DNA of 64,000 bases. Origin: Epiperipatus broadwayi (lineage: Eukaryota; Onychophora; Udeonychophora; Euonychophora; Peripatidae). The position numbers and the translations under genes were made by a program. The stretch lies in assembly GCA_028023455.1 (NCBI GenBank), contig JAQFVV010012398.1, forward strand, positions 5,790,682-5,854,681, written 5' to 3'. Positions 48,747 to 61,345 of this stretch are shown one piece after another (the stretch's first letter is position 1; each line of letters opens with the position of its first letter). The notes under the pieces were generated by a model, which saw only the letters and a program-made list of their open reading frames with translations, had not been told where the DNA came from and made no database searches.

Positions 48747-48983
48747 TTAAGCTTCTAATATTGTAAGAATTATTTGTTTATTCATATCTCTAATCCAAAA
48801 AGTATTACTTTTTATATATTTTTCTAATTGTAGATGAATTAAATAAATTTCTTGACAAATTTTTCTCCCCCTTAGTCTAACTTTTGATGATTTTTTCACC
48901 TCTTTTAATGGACATTTTCCTCTATTATACAATTTTGTTAACCTCTTTTCTGATACTTTTTTATAACAATATATGCATTGCAT
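48747..48983 (-). CDS. Unidentified 78-codon open frame, low confidence
   Basis: Runs from an ATG at 48983 to a stop at 48747, with a stop only a few codons upstream. The product has CIYCYKK at the start and is K/R-rich (KSSKVRLRGRKICQEIY). The single CxxC plus later CPLKE might suggest a zinc-binding or LINE knuckle fragment, but no complete motif is present. In such AT-rich DNA it may be chance. Confidence 0.2.
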   Translation of the reverse strand: MQCIYCYKKVSEKRLTKLYNRGKCPLKEVKKSSKVRLRGRKICQEIYLIHLQLEKYIKSNTFWIRDMNKQIILTILEA

Positions 48984-49477
48984 GAGACTTCAAGAGCATA
49001 AAACTCAATTTCCTACTTCCTATTTATATTTCATTGTCAATCACATATTGTTTATTATGTAAAAAGTCACAACCTAACATATCTTTGTAAATCAAATCAG
49101 GCATAATAAGAAATATATATTCCACCATCTGAGATTTTTTTTAAAAGTTGGCCATGTTTATCTAAATCCTAACTTTGCTTTTTCATCATTAGCCAACAAT
49201 GCTTAGATTGCTATTAAAGTTAAAGTCAGTATCTTATTATCATCTCAGTAACTGAGAGAATAACTTCTGAAATGACAGCTGACTTCTAGCACCCACCAAT
49301 GCTTTAATAAAAATTATTTCCAGTAGTATGCCATTTTTTATCAGGAAAATTTTCATCATATTTCATTATAATGTTTGATAGAGTTTATACTTATTTCTCT
49401 CTCACTCCTCTTCCATTTATTATTGTGAATGAGGATTTAGTTATTCTATAAATTTTGGATGTCCCAGACCTGATTTA

Positions 49478-49673
49478 TTAATAACTAATTTTATAACCCT
49501 GAAGCTGATTCTCTTCTTCACCATATCTGTCTTTTTCATTGTGAGTTGTTGCTTGGATAGATATGCAATTAATTTTGGTTGTACTTATTTCATATGGGCT
49601 ATTATAAGCATTATCAGGTTGGTCTCTTGGAGGCAATAATTTTTGCACTGTGCTGGGATAGTATCTTTCTCTA
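49478..49673 (-). CDS. Candidate coding exon, unrecognised
   Basis: On the minus strand, GATTGCATAG (AG at 49675-49674) could be a splice acceptor leading into an open frame that ends with TAA at 49480-49478. About 65 residues are hydrophilic and of balanced composition (RERYYPSTVQKLLPPRDQPD, SPYEISTTKI, GEEENQLQGYKISY), unlike AT-rich noise frames. Tyrosine in acidic or proline contexts could suit a cytoplasmic tail, but this is only an inference. The pyrimidine tract is weak and no poly(A) signal is obvious nearby. Confidence 0.3.
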
Positions 49674-50869
49674 TGCAATCACATTTTGCAGGGTTTACTT
49701 AATATTTCCATCATAACTTCAATATATTTAATATTGCAGATATAATATTATATTCCAGTAGCCTTGTCAAGTTATGCCCCACAATATGTATAATCTGGTT
49801 TCCTGATAGAAACTATAAGTTACTAATTAAACATGGTTTAATTTATGCACATGCACTTACCTATATATTGCATGCAAAAAAAAATAGACTATGTACATAT
49901 CTAAAAGGCCATTTTTTTTTGCAAACTAATATTTAAAAATGTATTTATTAGTATGATACTGATAAATGTAATTTAATTTTTATAATTAAAGTAGTTTTAC
50001 TTTCTGAATAATAAATTAGAAACAATTTATTAAGAAAATTCATTTTGATATAACAGAAAATGTAATTATTAATATTGTACTACTCTTAAATATCTATTAA
50101 TCCATTTTAAAACTTTTGAATATGAATTCTCCATATTTTTTATTTTATATAAAAATATTTTTTAAAAATATTTTTTACAAAGAGATTTATTTAAAAAATT
50201 TATAAGTTGTACTGCTATATTAAAAGTACTATTTTAAAGAGAAACAACATGATATATCATATGTGTGTTATAATATTTTAAATTCACTTCATTTACTTTT
50301 CAAAACATTAAAAAAACATTATTGGAAATGATTCCATTAATGTTATCAGATGTAATTAATTATATATATATAAGATATAATTTCTGGCTTTATTCTACAT
50401 GTCCATATATATATTGAGATGGTTATGTGTAGCATAACATACAACAACGTAGTAATGTATGTGCGTGTATATATATAAAGTTGAAAGGAAAAGTAGAAAT
50501 AACACAGACAAAGATTTTTTTGTAGATTTTTTTGTATTACATTGGAATAAATAATTTTAAATTAAAAAAAATATTATAAATTAAACATTTAAAAAGGTCT
50601 ACTTAATGTTAATTAATTCTCATTTTGCATTTAAAACAAGAATGTTTTTATGTTACAAAAGATATACTGGTAATTGTAAAATTCTGCTGTCTATTTTGAG
50701 ATTAAATTTCTTTTTTTAATTGAAACTTGTATAACATATTTTGATAAAAATTCTACAAAGTTGTTTTTAAAAGGTTTAAGGTAAATTGAAAAGTCATTAA
50801 CTTTTTTCAATCAACATAAACAAACTTACTTTTAATTACTGTGTTTTTTAATTCCAGCCTGATTATAAA

Positions 50870-51250
50870 AAGGTTGGAAAAAAGATTAGGGGGAGTTTTT
50901 AGGTTTTATAGATTATGACAGCATTATGACAATGAACTGATAACTTAAGGCAAGGAGCAGTGTACCCAGCCACTGCCATTTCATGATGATAGAGTTTGGA
51001 TTCACATGGAAGAAAAGGGCCTGTATTTATCTGTTCCATAGCTCAAAATGTGTACAAGACAGCTGACTTTCATCAAATGATAGAGACTAACTGGAGCTGA
51101 TTGAATTCCAAGAGTTACTGGAATATACCTTTCCTGAAAATAACAATAAACCTGTCTACTGTTTTAAAAGAGACCAGCTTACCAAAAGAGTCCATCAACT
51201 TTCTGAAGAATTAGTTTATATGTATACTGTTTTATCTATATGGAGAGAAG
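50870..51250. other. GC-richer non-coding block
   Basis: Composition is near balanced over about 350 bp (for example GGAGCAGTGTACCCAGCCAC near 50957). All frames are broken. It contains AATAAA at 51147 on the plus strand. No repeat partner was found in the window. Confidence 0.35.
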
Positions 51251-52079
51251 CACAGATAAAAGTACTGTGTCACACACACACATATATATAATACAACTGG
51301 TAAATAGAATGTGTTATATATACTGAGAATGATATTATTTTAAATAATTTTTTGAAAATGAGTTTTAATTTTTAAATTACAAATTTTTTTAAAAATAAAT
51401 AACTTTATTCAACTAAAAGTAAAGGGTGTTTCCAGTATATTTTATGGAAAAAAAAAAAACTCCAAAAATTTTTCTATATTGAACAAAAAAAATTGATGAA
51501 GTACTTTTAAAAATGTTTGCAATTAATTAAGAGTAACCTAAAAAAATGATAAATTGTCAATAAAATAATATTTTTTGGAAGGAGAAAAAAAACATATAAA
51601 TTTATTTAACTAATAAAATATCAGTAGGATATAAAAGCCTGTGTGTGCTAACATCTGAATGGGAACCCAAACATATATAAAAGCAATCATTATTTATGTG
51701 TCATTAAAAATGTCCATGTCTGTGCTTATTTATTTAGATATGTGTTATGTAAACATCTAAAAATCTTTGTAAATTGTTAAAGTAATTATTATGTATTCTA
51801 AAAATGAATTTTTTTCTATAAGTCTATAACAATTAAACATGTTGATTTTTAAGTTATTATACAACACATCTGAGTGTTAATGTGAAAGCTTATTTTCATA
51901 TTAATTAAAATCAGAATGCAGAATTTATGTTTATAGCATGATCAGCAGACATTAATTTCATTTTAATGTTTCTAATTAATAAATTTATATTTCATTGTTA
52001 AAGTTATTCCAGTAAATTTAATTAATTGTAGAATATATTTGAAATATTATATATTAAGATTATATCTCTTGCTCACATT

Positions 52080-52500
52080 TACAGTTATAGAGCTTTTGTT
52101 CACTGAGCTGGATTCATGGATAACAGTCTGTTATATAAAAGGTATTTATGTTTAGTGTTATGGACATCCAGATAATGATGATCCTGTTTGGCACAAAGAG
52201 GATGCCCTTTAAAGTCCATGCATTACATTTCATTTTAATTATTTAAAAGTAAGTGTAAAGTTGATCAGTATATTACTGGTACTAGATGGCCAGAGCATTG
52301 ATAATGATCAGCATATTTTAGTATCCCAGAATTATCATTTTTAATTGTTATATTATGATGGATTAGCACTTTTAAGAATGTGTATCCAAATTATTGTTTA
52401 AATAAACTGCTCCAAGATGGCAAGGGCTAAATAATTAGCCTGGGTTTTAGTAGATCCATTTCAAATCCAGTCACAAGATTGAAAATGATTATTATTTTTG
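52080..52500 (+). repeat. Interspersed repeat family A, copy 2
   Basis: Homologous in order to 3220-3650 (GGACATCCAGATAAT, CCTTTAAAGTCCAT, GGCCAGAGCATTGATAATGA). Ends in TTCAAATCCAGTCACAAG; the other copy has ACTCAATCACAAAAAATG in that place. The palindromic array begins about 185 bp downstream. Confidence 0.65.
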
Positions 52501-52684
52501 TGTAATGGTAATAAATTTATAGTGTTTTTGCTAATCTCTCATTCCTCATGCTCCTCATATTCATTCATTATTGCATTATTTGTATGTTTAAATGTTGTAT
52601 TAACTGAAGTGATGATGATGAGTTCCATCACTGCAGGTTCACCACTGTTTCTTGCATGTGATTTTAATATATATAAAATAAAAT

Positions 52685-54560
52685 GAGAAGATAATATCCA
52701 TGTAAACAAAGATCACCTTTAGCCTTTGGTGTTACTAAGAAATTATCTATTACTACTAACTAAAAATTCCTAAGGCTAAATGAGTTTCTCATTAACCCAT
52801 AATAGCTCTTTAGTTCAAGTTTTTTGCTAAAGTAAAAGGGATCTTTTTTTACTTTAACCCAAATTCTTATATAGATTTAAACTTTAGAAAGTTACTATTT
52901 ATAGGTGTGTGGATGTGAAAGAATAACATCTTTGCTTGACATTCTGCAAATACTATTTTTAACTTCTCCAGAAATTTGTACAAGTTGGATTAAATATTTT
53001 CATGGATTTTTATTATAATAAATAATAGAAATAAGGAGTTAATACTCATGTAAACAGAGATCATTTTTAATTTTTTGGTGTCAGTTACTGCTAATTGACA
53101 ATTCCTGATGTTAAACAAGTATTCTTATTAACTCATAATAGGTCTTTTGTTGGAGTTTTTTGTTAAAGTAAAAGGGGTTCTCCACAAATCCAAGTTCTTA
53201 TATGGATTTAAACCCATAAACTACATTTTATAGGAATGAAAATGTGAAAAAATAGCAGCTTTCTTGTCATTTTGCAAATATTATTTTTAACTTCTTCAGA
53301 TAGCTATCTATGTTAAATTAAATATTTTCATGGATTGTTATTACAATAAAGAATAAAGATGAGGAGGTAATATTTATGTAAACAGAGATCCCCTTTAGCA
53401 TTTGATGTTACCAAGAAATTATCAATTACTACTAATTGACAATTTCTGAGGCTAAATATGTTTTTTATTAACCCATAATAGCTTTTTTGTTGAAATATTT
53501 TCATTGAAGTAAAATGAATTCTCTTTTACATCAAACGAAAGTTCTTATATAGATTTAAACCCCAAAGCTATTGTTATACATGTGAGAATGTGAAAGAATA
53601 GCATCTTTCTTGACATTCTGCAAATATTATTTTTAAAAATAGCTTTATGGTTTATATTCATATAAGAACTTGGATTTGAAATAAAAGTGGACCCATTTTA
53701 CTTCAACAAAAACTGCAAACAGAATTCTTATGGGTTAATGAAAAAAACTTGTTTAGTCTCAGGAATTGCCAATTAGTTGTAACTGATAATTTCTTAGTAA
53801 TATCAAATGTTAAATGTAATATATGTTTACATGGATATTATTTCCTTATTTCTATTCTTTATTACAATAACAATTTATGAAAATATTTAATTTAACATGT
53901 ACAGGTCTTTGGGGAAGCCTTAAAATAATATTTGCAGAATATCTAGAAAGATGCAATTCTTTTACATTCTCATACCTATAGAAATATATTTCTGGGTTCA
54001 ATTCCATATAAGAACTTGGGTTTGAAGTAAATAGGATCCATTTCCTTCAACAAAAACTCCAACAAAAAGCTATTATGGGTTAATTAGAAAACTTGTTTAG
54101 CTTCAGGAATTTTCATTTAGTAGTAACAGACAATTTTTGGTGAGATTAAAGGTCATCTGGTTTCCCTGGATATTATCTTTTCATTTCTATTCATTATTAT
54201 AATAACAATCCATAAAAGTATTTAATTCAATATTCAGTATATATTACCCTCTGGAGAAGTTGAAAATATTATTTGCAGAATGTCAAGAAAGATGCTACTC
54301 TTTCACATTTTCACATCTATAAAAAGTAGCTTTTTGGGTTTAAATCCATATAAAAAAATGGGTATGAAAAGGACCCCTTTTACTTCAGCAAAATACTCCA
54401 ACAAAAGAGCTATTATGAGTTAATAATAAAACTTGTGTGTCCTCAGGAATTATCAATTAATAGTAATTGATAAATTCTTGGTAACATCAAAGGCTAAAAG
54501 TGATCTTTATTTACATGGATATTATCTGCTGATTTCTATTCTTTACAATAATAACAATCT
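52685..54560. repeat. Six-unit palindromic repeat array (three direct, three inverted)
   Basis: A unit of about 330-350 bp occurs three times on the plus strand (landmark ATGTAAACARAGATC near 52699, 53047, 53375) and three times inverted (mirrored landmark near 53833, 54160, 54518). The landmarks are symmetrical about one point, 53605. Other shared blocks are AACCCATAATAGCT, GTAAAAGGG and TTCTTATATRGATTTAAACC, all found mirrored in the right half. Unit 3 and its mirror partner meet at about 53635, both missing part of the unit. No open frame. The whole 1.9 kb forms one long imperfect inverted repeat. Confidence 0.85.
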
Positions 54561-54599
54561 ATAGAAATATTTAATATACATATAATGTTAATTTCATTT

Positions 54600-56400
54600 G
54601 CACTACCTACAAGAAATTTTTTTTATAAATTTTTAAACAGCAATGTTTGATGACAAAAATAAAATAATCTCTAGCTTTAGAAAAAATAAATATTTCACAT
54701 CAGTATTTAAACACAGAGATCATTAGAAATAAGTGCACAATAAAGTCTCTTTTCCTTAAAAAATATTCTTATGCATAATTTATAATATTTTAAAGATAAA
54801 ATGCCATAAATTCAACTTTTATTACTAGGGAAACATTCAATTTTTTTAAAATAATGCAAACACAGAAATAACCTTAAAACTAGAATTCTTAAAATATGTA
54901 GCTAAATAATTCATAAATTATTTTAAATAAGCATTCATACATTGATAATTCCTATTTCTAAAAATTCCATTATCATTTATAGGATTTTATCATTTCTGTT
55001 AATAGTTCTCATTTAATAATAATATTAAATTAAACCAAAAGAGAACACAGTGGAAAATGACAGTAATATTAAACATAATAAAATATCACATTTAGAGTCC
55101 TTGTAGAAATATGATGTAAATTATTTCCAAAATTAATATAAAATAATTAAAAAGTTTTGGCATTTAATATTGAAATTATCTTTCTTAAAATGAAGTTTGA
55201 ATATGACAAAATAAATGAATTGAAAGGTAATAATAATAATAATACCTTTAATATAAGTTTACTGTTGTCATAGATCTTCAAGAGAACAAGTTACTTCCTG
55301 GAATGTACACATGTTGTTTAGAACAATTTTCCATAGTGTAAGCTTGGAGTAGTTTGAAGAGTGAAAAGACTAAATTATAAAAACCTGAATAAATGATTAC
55401 TTTAGCAGTGCATAATTTTTACTTTATCTAAGAAATAATAATAGTTATAAAAATTACTTCTTAAATGCACTGAAGAAGAAAAATAGTTTTGTGTGTGTGT
55501 GTGTCAGTTTAGCAAACCGGACTTATATAGAGTAAGTCATGTGAAAAAATTTACAAATATGATTGACAACAGGATGTCAACTATTAATATATGTGTCCTA
55601 ATTAAGCAATAGTCACAATTCTTTAGTTTCTGAGTTGAAATTCTAAAAATAGATCTAATTAAAGTAGTCTGAAAAATTCATGATTATTATTTAGAATATT
55701 ATTTAATATCTGAGATTATTTAAAATAAAAAGTATTACAGTAATAAAAAAATATGTTATTTAAAGACATTTCCTTCTTCCTCAAAATATTGTTTAAAATG
55801 TTTATAATATTTCAACAGAAAATATAAAATTAAGCATTAAATTAACTTTGAACAGTACTAACTTTTTGAACAAGGAAATACTTTTAAATAATTAATAATT
55901 ACACTCATGCCTGCTCACAAGAAGAGCTAACTAAATCAAAAATTAATTAATTTAAAACTATTAATATCTTTCTATTATTCCTAAAAGATTAAAATATTAT
56001 TAATTAGCATTGGTTTGAGCATAATATGATCAAGTACTACCTTTTTTTTTTTATATTTTGGGACCTAAACATTTTGGGCTTGATAAATCTATTTTTATAG
56101 TTGCAATTTTATGTATTTATATTTTATGTGAGCCAATAAGTGATTCATGTGATTAATGTCTTATGGTGGATTAATATCTTCATACACATGTAGGAATTTT
56201 TTTTTTGAAATGCTTGATGATGCAAATTGTGATAAATTTTTCACTACAAAAAAATTCCCATCAGAGGTAGTTAAACTTTTAATTTATTTTGTTGTACATA
56301 TGATTTGCAAAATGACTTTTCTTTTATAGGCAATGGGAGGAAGCATGAATCTATGTGCATAATATTTTAAACTTAAGAATTTTTTTTGTTATATTAATCT
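54600..56400. other. AT-rich DNA, no feature recognised
   Basis: Holds a (GT)n tract at 55489-55504 and an (AAT)n-like tract at 55230-55243. Nothing else was identified. Confidence 0.5.
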
Positions 56401-56406
56401 AGCATT

Positions 56407-57540
56407 ATGATTGATACTAATTACGATATGTTGGGTAGGTCTGAAACTGGTGGCTTAGATGGAACCAATATTTTGAACATTATATTAGATAAACTTAATA
56501 AGATGGATACTACTAATAAAGAATTAAATGCTAAGATAGATACTAAATTTAATGCTAATTCAAAAACATTGAAATGCTAGAGGCTAAAATTGGTCCCAAA
56601 TTTGAGAATCTAAAATGAAAGTATGAACATCAAAGACTGAATTAACAACTTACAGGGAAAAATCTAGAGCTAAAATTATAATACACTTAATAAAATAGAG
56701 GATAATAGTAAATAATTTCAAGGTAAATCAGGAGTTAGATTTGATCACTTTCAATAAAACTTTTTTTTCGGAGTGAATCAAAGATTGACTTTATAGAATG
56801 TAGAAAGGTGCAAACTAAAACTGAAAATGGGTTAAGGAACATATAAGCTGAATGTAAAATAAAAAATTAAAGTTAGAATGGCAAAACTTTTAGAAACAAT
56901 TGTTAATTGAGCATAAACCTTGTGTGGTGAAGTCACGAATTTTAAATAGGAGTTGAAAGATTCACATCAAATTTTCAAGGTAGAAATCAGACAAATAATG
57001 AAAAATGATGATTCTGAAGTTAAATTCTGTGATTAGTGACATATTAGTAAAAGATAACATGAATTATTTAGAGATGCAGGTTAATAAAAATAACTACTTT
57101 GAGGTCAATGACTCTCACAAAGTTAATGAAGAAAAGCTGCATTCATTGCAAAATGTTTAGGTAGAAATGGGAATGACTTTAAGATGAAGAATTCTTCAGT
57201 TTGTGATAACTCAGTAAAATAACGATTTAATCGAGATAATGATTTTAAGCTTAATAATTTTCCCTGCTGTGAGATTAAAATTTTGAAAAGTAGGCTGAAA
57301 CATATTTTTGATAAAAAGAATTATGAGGAAATGCTGAAGCTTATAGGGCTTGTCATTAGGAAAGAAATATTAGGAACTAATTTAAGTGAAAGATATGTAG
57401 TAGATAGATATAAAACTAAAGTTGATAAGATTATGATGTTGAGGTATACATAAAATGGAGAATTAAGACCAGTTGTTTGTGATAATGGTTTTATTTGATA
57501 TAAGGATGCTGTATTCACAAATAAACTAGAAATTTGTTTA
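56407..57540 (+). pseudogene. Decayed coiled-coil (gag-like or ORF1-like) coding remnant
   Basis: From an ATG at 56407 the plus strand reads MIDTNYDMLGRSETGGLDGT, then ILDKLNKMDTTNKELNAKID, which looks like the heptad-rich start of a gag-like or LINE ORF1-like coiled coil. Stops and frameshifts follow, but A+G-rich coding-like sequence continues, with another open piece near 57290-57450 (KKNYEEMLKLIGLVIRKEIL, then NLSERYVVDRYKTKVDK). No catalytic domain is recognised. It is probably the first ORF of an old retroelement. Confidence 0.45.
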
Positions 57541-57549
57541 TTATTCAGA

Positions 57550-59040
57550 ATTACATCATTTGTCTGATGTTATTGATTTATTTTACAAGTACTCTATTAG
57601 GATGAAATTTGGTAATACCACTCTTATGTTGATACATTTTATTGTTTTGAAAATCTCTGTATGTATATTTGAGGTCTTAGTTATTAGAAAGGGATCTTAC
57701 AATTCTGCTGGTCCCATCATGAATTAAAACAATTTATTCATTGAAATCATTTGGTTTAGCTTATTATTTGTTACAGATTGATCAAAATAAAAATCACATC
57801 TATATAAATTTAATTAAAAGAAAGTAATTCTTATAAAATTCATTAGCAAATTAATTTTAATTTGTACTTACTCCCCCCCTCCCCCATGTTAGTTCCCACA
57901 GGAACATGAGTATAAAATATTTTTTAATTTATATGAAAGTCCCTATAAAATGGACATAAAAATCGAGAGTGTGTGTGTGCATATATGATTGACATAATTG
58001 GCTGAAAAGAACATACAATTCCCATAACCCCTATCGACATAGATAAATATTACTATGCCACTATGTGAACTAAACAAAGAAATACACAAATGAAGTTGAT
58101 TTTTAGTGATAATAAAAATATGTATAAAGAATTTATTGTTAAGGAGATATGTTAGTTCATAATATTATATTATCCTGATCCACTTAGCTATTAGTGAGAT
58201 AATTTTTTTAAGGAGAGAGGAGTTATAAGGATTATACCTAGTTCAACATTTACTATATATAATTTAGAAATAATAAAAAGGGGGAAGGAGAAAGATTTGT
58301 CATTTATCTTAAAACTAAATAAGTAGCTTGCAATTTAAAACAGGCAAAACTCTCCACAGTAGTATAATGATCATGTGATATTTAGTGGTTTAACTTGCAA
58401 TTTCCTGGAATATTTATAATAAGTACTTTCTTACATGTTTATAGTTATATACATTTTTAAAATTATGACTGCAAAGAGGTTTTATATCTATGATTGTATA
58501 TATATATTGTAAGGTGATGCCCAATCCTTATAAAAAAAAGTTAAATGATGTTTTGGATTGACAAGCTAAGATTATGAAGATTAAATAGGCAGCCAACCTT
58601 TAAAACACATTGAATAATTTTAAGATATCTTGACACACACATATATAAATAACCATGCCTTCAGAAAGGAATGAATTTTTTTTTTGTTGTTTTGTTAAAA
58701 TAAATGGGAAATAAAATATCTACACATACACATTTATACATTGAAGATTAAATAGTTTCAATCACAATGTGACAGAAATAATAATAATCTGATGTCAAGT
58801 CGTGTTAGCAACGAAGTTTTTTTTTTTTAAAGAGTAAAAAAAGAGTATAAGTTTGTTGATTTTGAATGTGAAAAAAAAAAAGCTAGCCAACAGTTGTTAT
58901 TAGAACTGGAATTCGACTAAAGTAAAGTTTTAGAATAAAAACATTATTTTTTTTTACATTATACTAATTATCATGATTCTATTTTATTTACTTAAAAAAA
59001 ACTGCTTAATATTTTGAATTGCATTTTATTTATTGATTCG
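57550..59040. other. AT-rich DNA, no feature recognised
   Basis: Contains a C-rich run near 57872-57885 and short (GT)n and (TA)n tracts. No open frames or repeats were identified. Confidence 0.5.
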
Positions 59041-59063
59041 GTAAAATGCAGAATATTTTAAAA

Positions 59064-59672
59064 GTAAGTTTTATGAACAATGAGGATTGTCAATTCCTCA
59101 ACAAGTTTTGTGATAAATGCTTAACCAGAGCCAGCATTTTAAATATCTCTGTTGGGACCCCCCCAAACCCTGACCATGGTTTTATGCTTTGGAACTCCTC
59201 AGAGAGGTGCCAGGGTAGGTTCAGACCCTAGATCTAAAAATACCAACCCAAAAACAAGCACGTATCTAAAAATTATCTATTGAGTGGAAAATCTGAAATT
59301 TTCAGACACCTTAAGTGATATGCGATGTTATATTGCTAAGACTACTAATATATGGTATGGCTGAAGATCTATCATCCCCATATAGCTATTTGAGTTGGAT
59401 AGCTGGGTTTGAAGACATCTAGGTGTCTGAAAATTTCAGATTTTCCACTCAATAGATAACTTTTAGATAAGTGCTTAGCTTTGAGTTGGTATTTTTAGAT
59501 CTAGTGTCTGAACCTACCCAAGCACCTCTCTGAGGAGTGCCAAAGCATGAAGCCATGGTCAGGGGTTTGGGGGGGGGGTTTCCCAACAGAGATATTTTAA
59601 ATGCTGGCTCTAGCTAAGCATTTATCACAAAGCTTTTTGAGGAATTGGCAATCCTCATTGTTTATAACTTAC
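59064..59672. mobile_element. Foldback element with arms of about 245 bp
   Basis: The left arm 59064-59311 pairs with 59421-59672 at high identity. The arms start near GTAAGTTTTATGAACAATGA and end at TTTTCAGACACCT. They include a C7/G9 homopolymer difference (near 59159 and 59568) and CCATGGT-type blocks. The loop is about 110 bp. No transposase is encoded. A shortened relative lies at 2350-2545, so it is a mobile family rather than a unique palindrome. Confidence 0.88.
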
Positions 59673-59855
59673 AAGCTTAAGAGAATAGGGTCATGTGATC
59701 TATGACTCTTATTTTGAAGTTTTATGAACTTTCATTGGAATAGATTTTGAAAAGTTTATATTTTGCTTATCAAACACAAAAGTCATACAATTGTTATAAA
59801 ATGCTTTAAAGAAAAAAGGCAAACTAATTAAAATATGAAATAGAATTTTAAAATA

Positions 59856-60723
59856 CACCTGGGTCTCTTTTTACACGGACTTATTTAACACGATTTTGAA
59901 GTTACGCGATTCGTGTTTCACCGGAAGTCAATTTCTGATAATGCGCTATTACTTTAAATAATAAATTTCACACACTTACGTTATATTGAAAGTAATAGCA
60001 CTTTATTGGAATTCAACTTTCATCTTAGTAATTTCAATATTTTCAGTGCTTTATAATAGTAAGATTTTATGCAATAATAAAATTAAAATCATGATTTCCA
60101 CATTTTATGTATACACATATTAAATTTTACAAGATTATAGTGTAAATTTGTTCAAACATTGTGTGTGTTAATTTTGCATTTTAAATCTCATTCTGTTTTT
60201 GCTTTTTAAAAAAGAACATAATCAATTATTATTTTCTTATTAATGACACTAATTATTAACGTGCTCTTAAATTCCAACGAGAGCTAAATGGTTGTAAGTC
60301 TGGATATCGCAAGCTTCGTATACAATTAATAAAATCATCGTCTCAAAGATTAATTACTAATTACGTTGTCACCAGAAAATCATAATAATTAAAACATGTA
60401 TAAAAATGTAAATTATTGTACTGTAAATTATGCATAAAAATATATTATTTTAAATAAAATTAAATATAGTTAAAAAAAGTTTGTCTTGTATCAATTTTTT
60501 CCAAATTTGAAATTTTTTATTAGTCATATTTTATTTCCTTATTTTTTTTTTTTTGCACGAATTTTAAAGTAATTTTATGTTGGTGCTTTGCTTTTACGCG
60601 AATTTTGAAAAATCACAGACCGCATCCCCCCTTTTTCAATGTAAGTTACGTCTATTTTTGCGTGATTTTATTTGCGCGTGTTTTCTGAGGAACCTATCTA
60701 TCGTGTAAAATGAAACCCAGGTG
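59856..60723. mobile_element. Non-autonomous pogo/Tc1-like DNA transposon with TA duplication
   Basis: Begins CACCTGGGTCTCTTTTTACA and ends TGTAAAATGAAACCCAGGTG; the ends are inverted over about 22 bases with a few mismatches and flanked on both sides by TA. Subterminal CACGNNTT, ACGCGATTCGTG and GCGCGTGTTTT-type sequences resemble the ends of Tigger/pogo elements. At 868 bp, with no transposase frame, it would depend on an autonomous relative. The ends are noticeably CpG-containing, which is rare in this window. Confidence 0.85.
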
Positions 60724-60779
60724 TACTAGATTTGCAGTTCTTTTGAAGTAAAATATATTATAACATGTCTTATACATTG

Positions 60780-61000
60780 TAATGGTCAGGTTTGTACATT
60801 TTCTCAACAGACTGAGAGTCCAAGCCAGAGAACCAAAAGCTGACCAAATCAGGATAGTAATATCCTACGTCTGATCATACCTCAACTTTCTTAGTTATGC
60901 TTCCAAGTCAACCCATTGCGAATGGCATGCCTGAGGTTAAACTCAATATCTCTTCATTCACATTCCAGCAATAGCAAAGCAGTAAAACATGAGACATCAC
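60780..61000. other. GC-richer non-coding block
   Basis: Starts shortly after the pogo-like element. Contains GACTGAGAGTCCAAGCCAGA and CGAATGGCATGCCTGAGG. No frame stays open and no partner was found in the window. Confidence 0.3.
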
Positions 61001-61135
61001 CCCCATTATGTATTATATAACTTAACTAGTGATTCATAAGGTAAAGAGCAAGAATTGATACTGAGATAAATTTATATTTCATAAATTTAATGTAACAATT
61101 AACAAGTTATAAAGCCAAATAATTGGGTATAGTTT

Positions 61136-61345
61136 GCTCACATGCAGGTGAGTGAATACTCAGGGTTACATAAAATATAATACAGCAATTTATAGAGAGC
61201 TCACATGCAGGTGAGTGAATATTCAGAGTTACAAATGATTTAATAAAGCAAAATATAGTGCTCACATGCAGGTGAGTAAATACTCAGGGTTACAAATAAT
61301 ATAGTAAAGTAAATTATATAGTGCTCACACACAAGTGAGTGGCTT
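61136..61345. repeat. Minisatellite, 61-63-bp unit, about 3.3 copies
   Basis: Units start at 61136, 61199, 61260 and 61323 with GCTCACATGCAGGTGAGT or a close variant, followed by AATACTCAGGGTTACA and an AT-rich spacer. The last unit is partial. Each unit core contains the internal palindrome-like CTCACATGCAGGTGAG. Confidence 0.92.

Noticed and set aside
54320-54350. B-box-like GGTTTAAATCC in the palindromic units, suggesting a tRNA-derived SINE
   Set aside because: Only some units have a near match and no A box lies at the right distance.
52685-54560. Palindromic array as a CRISPR or rDNA-type array
   Set aside because: Units are over 300 bp, diverged and mirrored, in a eukaryotic context; no short identical repeats with unique spacers.
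59046-59231. 61-codon plus-strand frame
   Set aside because: It sits within the left arm of the foldback element and its composition follows the inverted repeat.
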